Assembly (NCBI GenBank): GCA_023957995.1
Contig: JAMLGK010000003.1
Location: forward strand, 1 to 64,000
Direction of reading: 5' to 3'
DNA: 64,000 nt
Source: Microthrixaceae bacterium
GTDB taxonomy: Bacteria > Actinomycetota > Acidimicrobiia > Acidimicrobiales > Microtrichaceae
The notes beneath the pieces were generated by a model, which had not been told where the DNA came from, made no database searches, and saw nothing but the letters and a program-made list of their open reading frames with translations. Below are positions 63,583 to 64,000 of this stretch, one piece after another. The stretch's first letter is position 1. Every line of letters starts with the position of its first letter. The translations under genes and the position numbers were made by a program.

Positions 63583-64000
63583 TCAGGCGATCGCCTTGAA
63601 GATGAGCGCCTCGCCCTGACCACCGCCACCACAGAGTGCAGCGGCACCGGTGCCGCCACCGCGGCGGCGCAGTTCGTTGATGAGGTGGAACGTGACCCGG
63701 GTACCCGAGGCACCGAGCGGGTGGCCGATCGCGATGGCCCCACCGTTCACGTTGGTCACCTCGTCGGTGATGCCCAGGTCCTGCATCGACGCGATGCCCA
63801 CCGCGGCGAATGCCTCGTTGAGCTCGTAGAGGTCGATGTCGGACTGTGCGATGCCCGACGAAGCCAACGCCGCCTTGATGGCACGGGCGGGCTGGGTGAG
63901 CAGAGAGGCATCCGGGCCGGCCACCTGGCCACTGGCGAGGATCTCGGCGATCGGCGCGGCCCCGAGGCGCTCTGCGGCCTCCTTGGAACACACGATCACA
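63583..64000 (-). CDS. Thiolase (acetyl-CoA acetyltransferase), C-terminal part
   Basis: The 3' end of a minus-strand thiolase gene; the N-terminal part with the nucleophile Cys is past the window edge. Seen here are NEAFAAVG, GGAIAIGHPLGASG and the active-site CGGGGQGEA. Makes or cleaves acetoacetyl-CoA or longer 3-ketoacyl-CoA. It converges with recR. Confidence 0.92.
   Translation of the reverse strand, partial: VIVCSKEAAERLGAAPIAEILASGQVAGPDASLLTQPARAIKAALASSGIAQSDIDLYELNEAFAAVGIASMQDLGITDEVTNVNGGAIAIGHPLGASGTRVTFHLINELRRRGGGTGAAALCGGGGQGEALIFKAIA

Overview
The window is strongly GC-rich and densely coded on both strands, with many GTG starts and frequent 1-4 nt stop/start overlaps. Gene content points to a high-GC Gram-positive actinobacterium: radA-disA, ClpC with a mycobacterial-type N-domain, F420-type LLM oxidoreductase, Rv2258c-like methyltransferase, class III cyclase with a regulatory N-domain, a TIGR03086 protein, and a LAFTG (class E sortase-type) surface protein. 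A non-model lineage such as Acidimicrobiia is a reasonable inference, but no rRNA or ribosomal protein is present to prove it.

Layout. 0-14 kb: a truncated sugar transporter diverges from clpC; then a GT-C-like membrane protein coupled to a lipoprotein, a methyltransferase, and a housekeeping run radA, disA, a dienelactone-hydrolase-like gene, a CRP-like regulator, ispD, ispF and rlmB. 14-28 kb: a 942-residue repeat surface protein, an orotate phosphoribosyltransferase, an esterase, zwf, type III glutamine synthetase, a Tat-exported bicovalent flavoenzyme, tRNA-Thr, a pair of 50-nt repeats, and small accessory genes. 28-37 kb is accessory: a GNAT enzyme, two tandemly duplicated secreted beta-helix proteins with a LuxR regulator, a divergent WYL regulator/TIGR03086 pair with a palindrome between them, an SDR, a baeRF protein and a P-loop ATPase. 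37-43 kb: an SQR-like flavoprotein, a DsrC/TusE-like protein, a DsrE-like protein, an MFS exporter and a DUF2252 protein, all on one strand. 43-53.7 kb: MerR/SulP, a CopB-type P-type ATPase, a serine hydrolase, an ABM protein, an ArsI/CadI enzyme behind a near-consensus promoter, an LLM oxidoreductase, GH36 alpha-galactosidase and a redoxin lipoprotein. 53.8-64 kb: modABC, a limonene-epoxide-hydrolase-like gene, two tRNA-Ser genes each followed by a perfect hairpin, tadA, an adenylate cyclase, the SRP RNA, dnaX, a YbaB/EbfC protein, recR, and a truncated thiolase.

Gene cooperation. RadA and DisA belong to DNA repair and c-di-AMP signalling. IspD and IspF are consecutive-pathway enzymes of the MEP isoprenoid route. 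ModABC is a complete molybdate importer. SQR, DsrC-like and DsrE-like form the most suggestive accessory module, probably moving sulfane sulfur. The cyclase and the CRP-like regulator could be two ends of one cAMP circuit, though they lie about 46 kb apart.

No single feature is a clearly new defence or mobile system. The parts most worth a second look are the sulfur module with its single-cysteine DsrC-like protein, the duplicated beta-helix locus with a copied upstream region, the 50-nt repeat pair, four unrelated short tandem-repeat arrays in gene spacers, and several palindromes with the form and position of operators (WYL, MerR, GlnR-like and ArsR-like).
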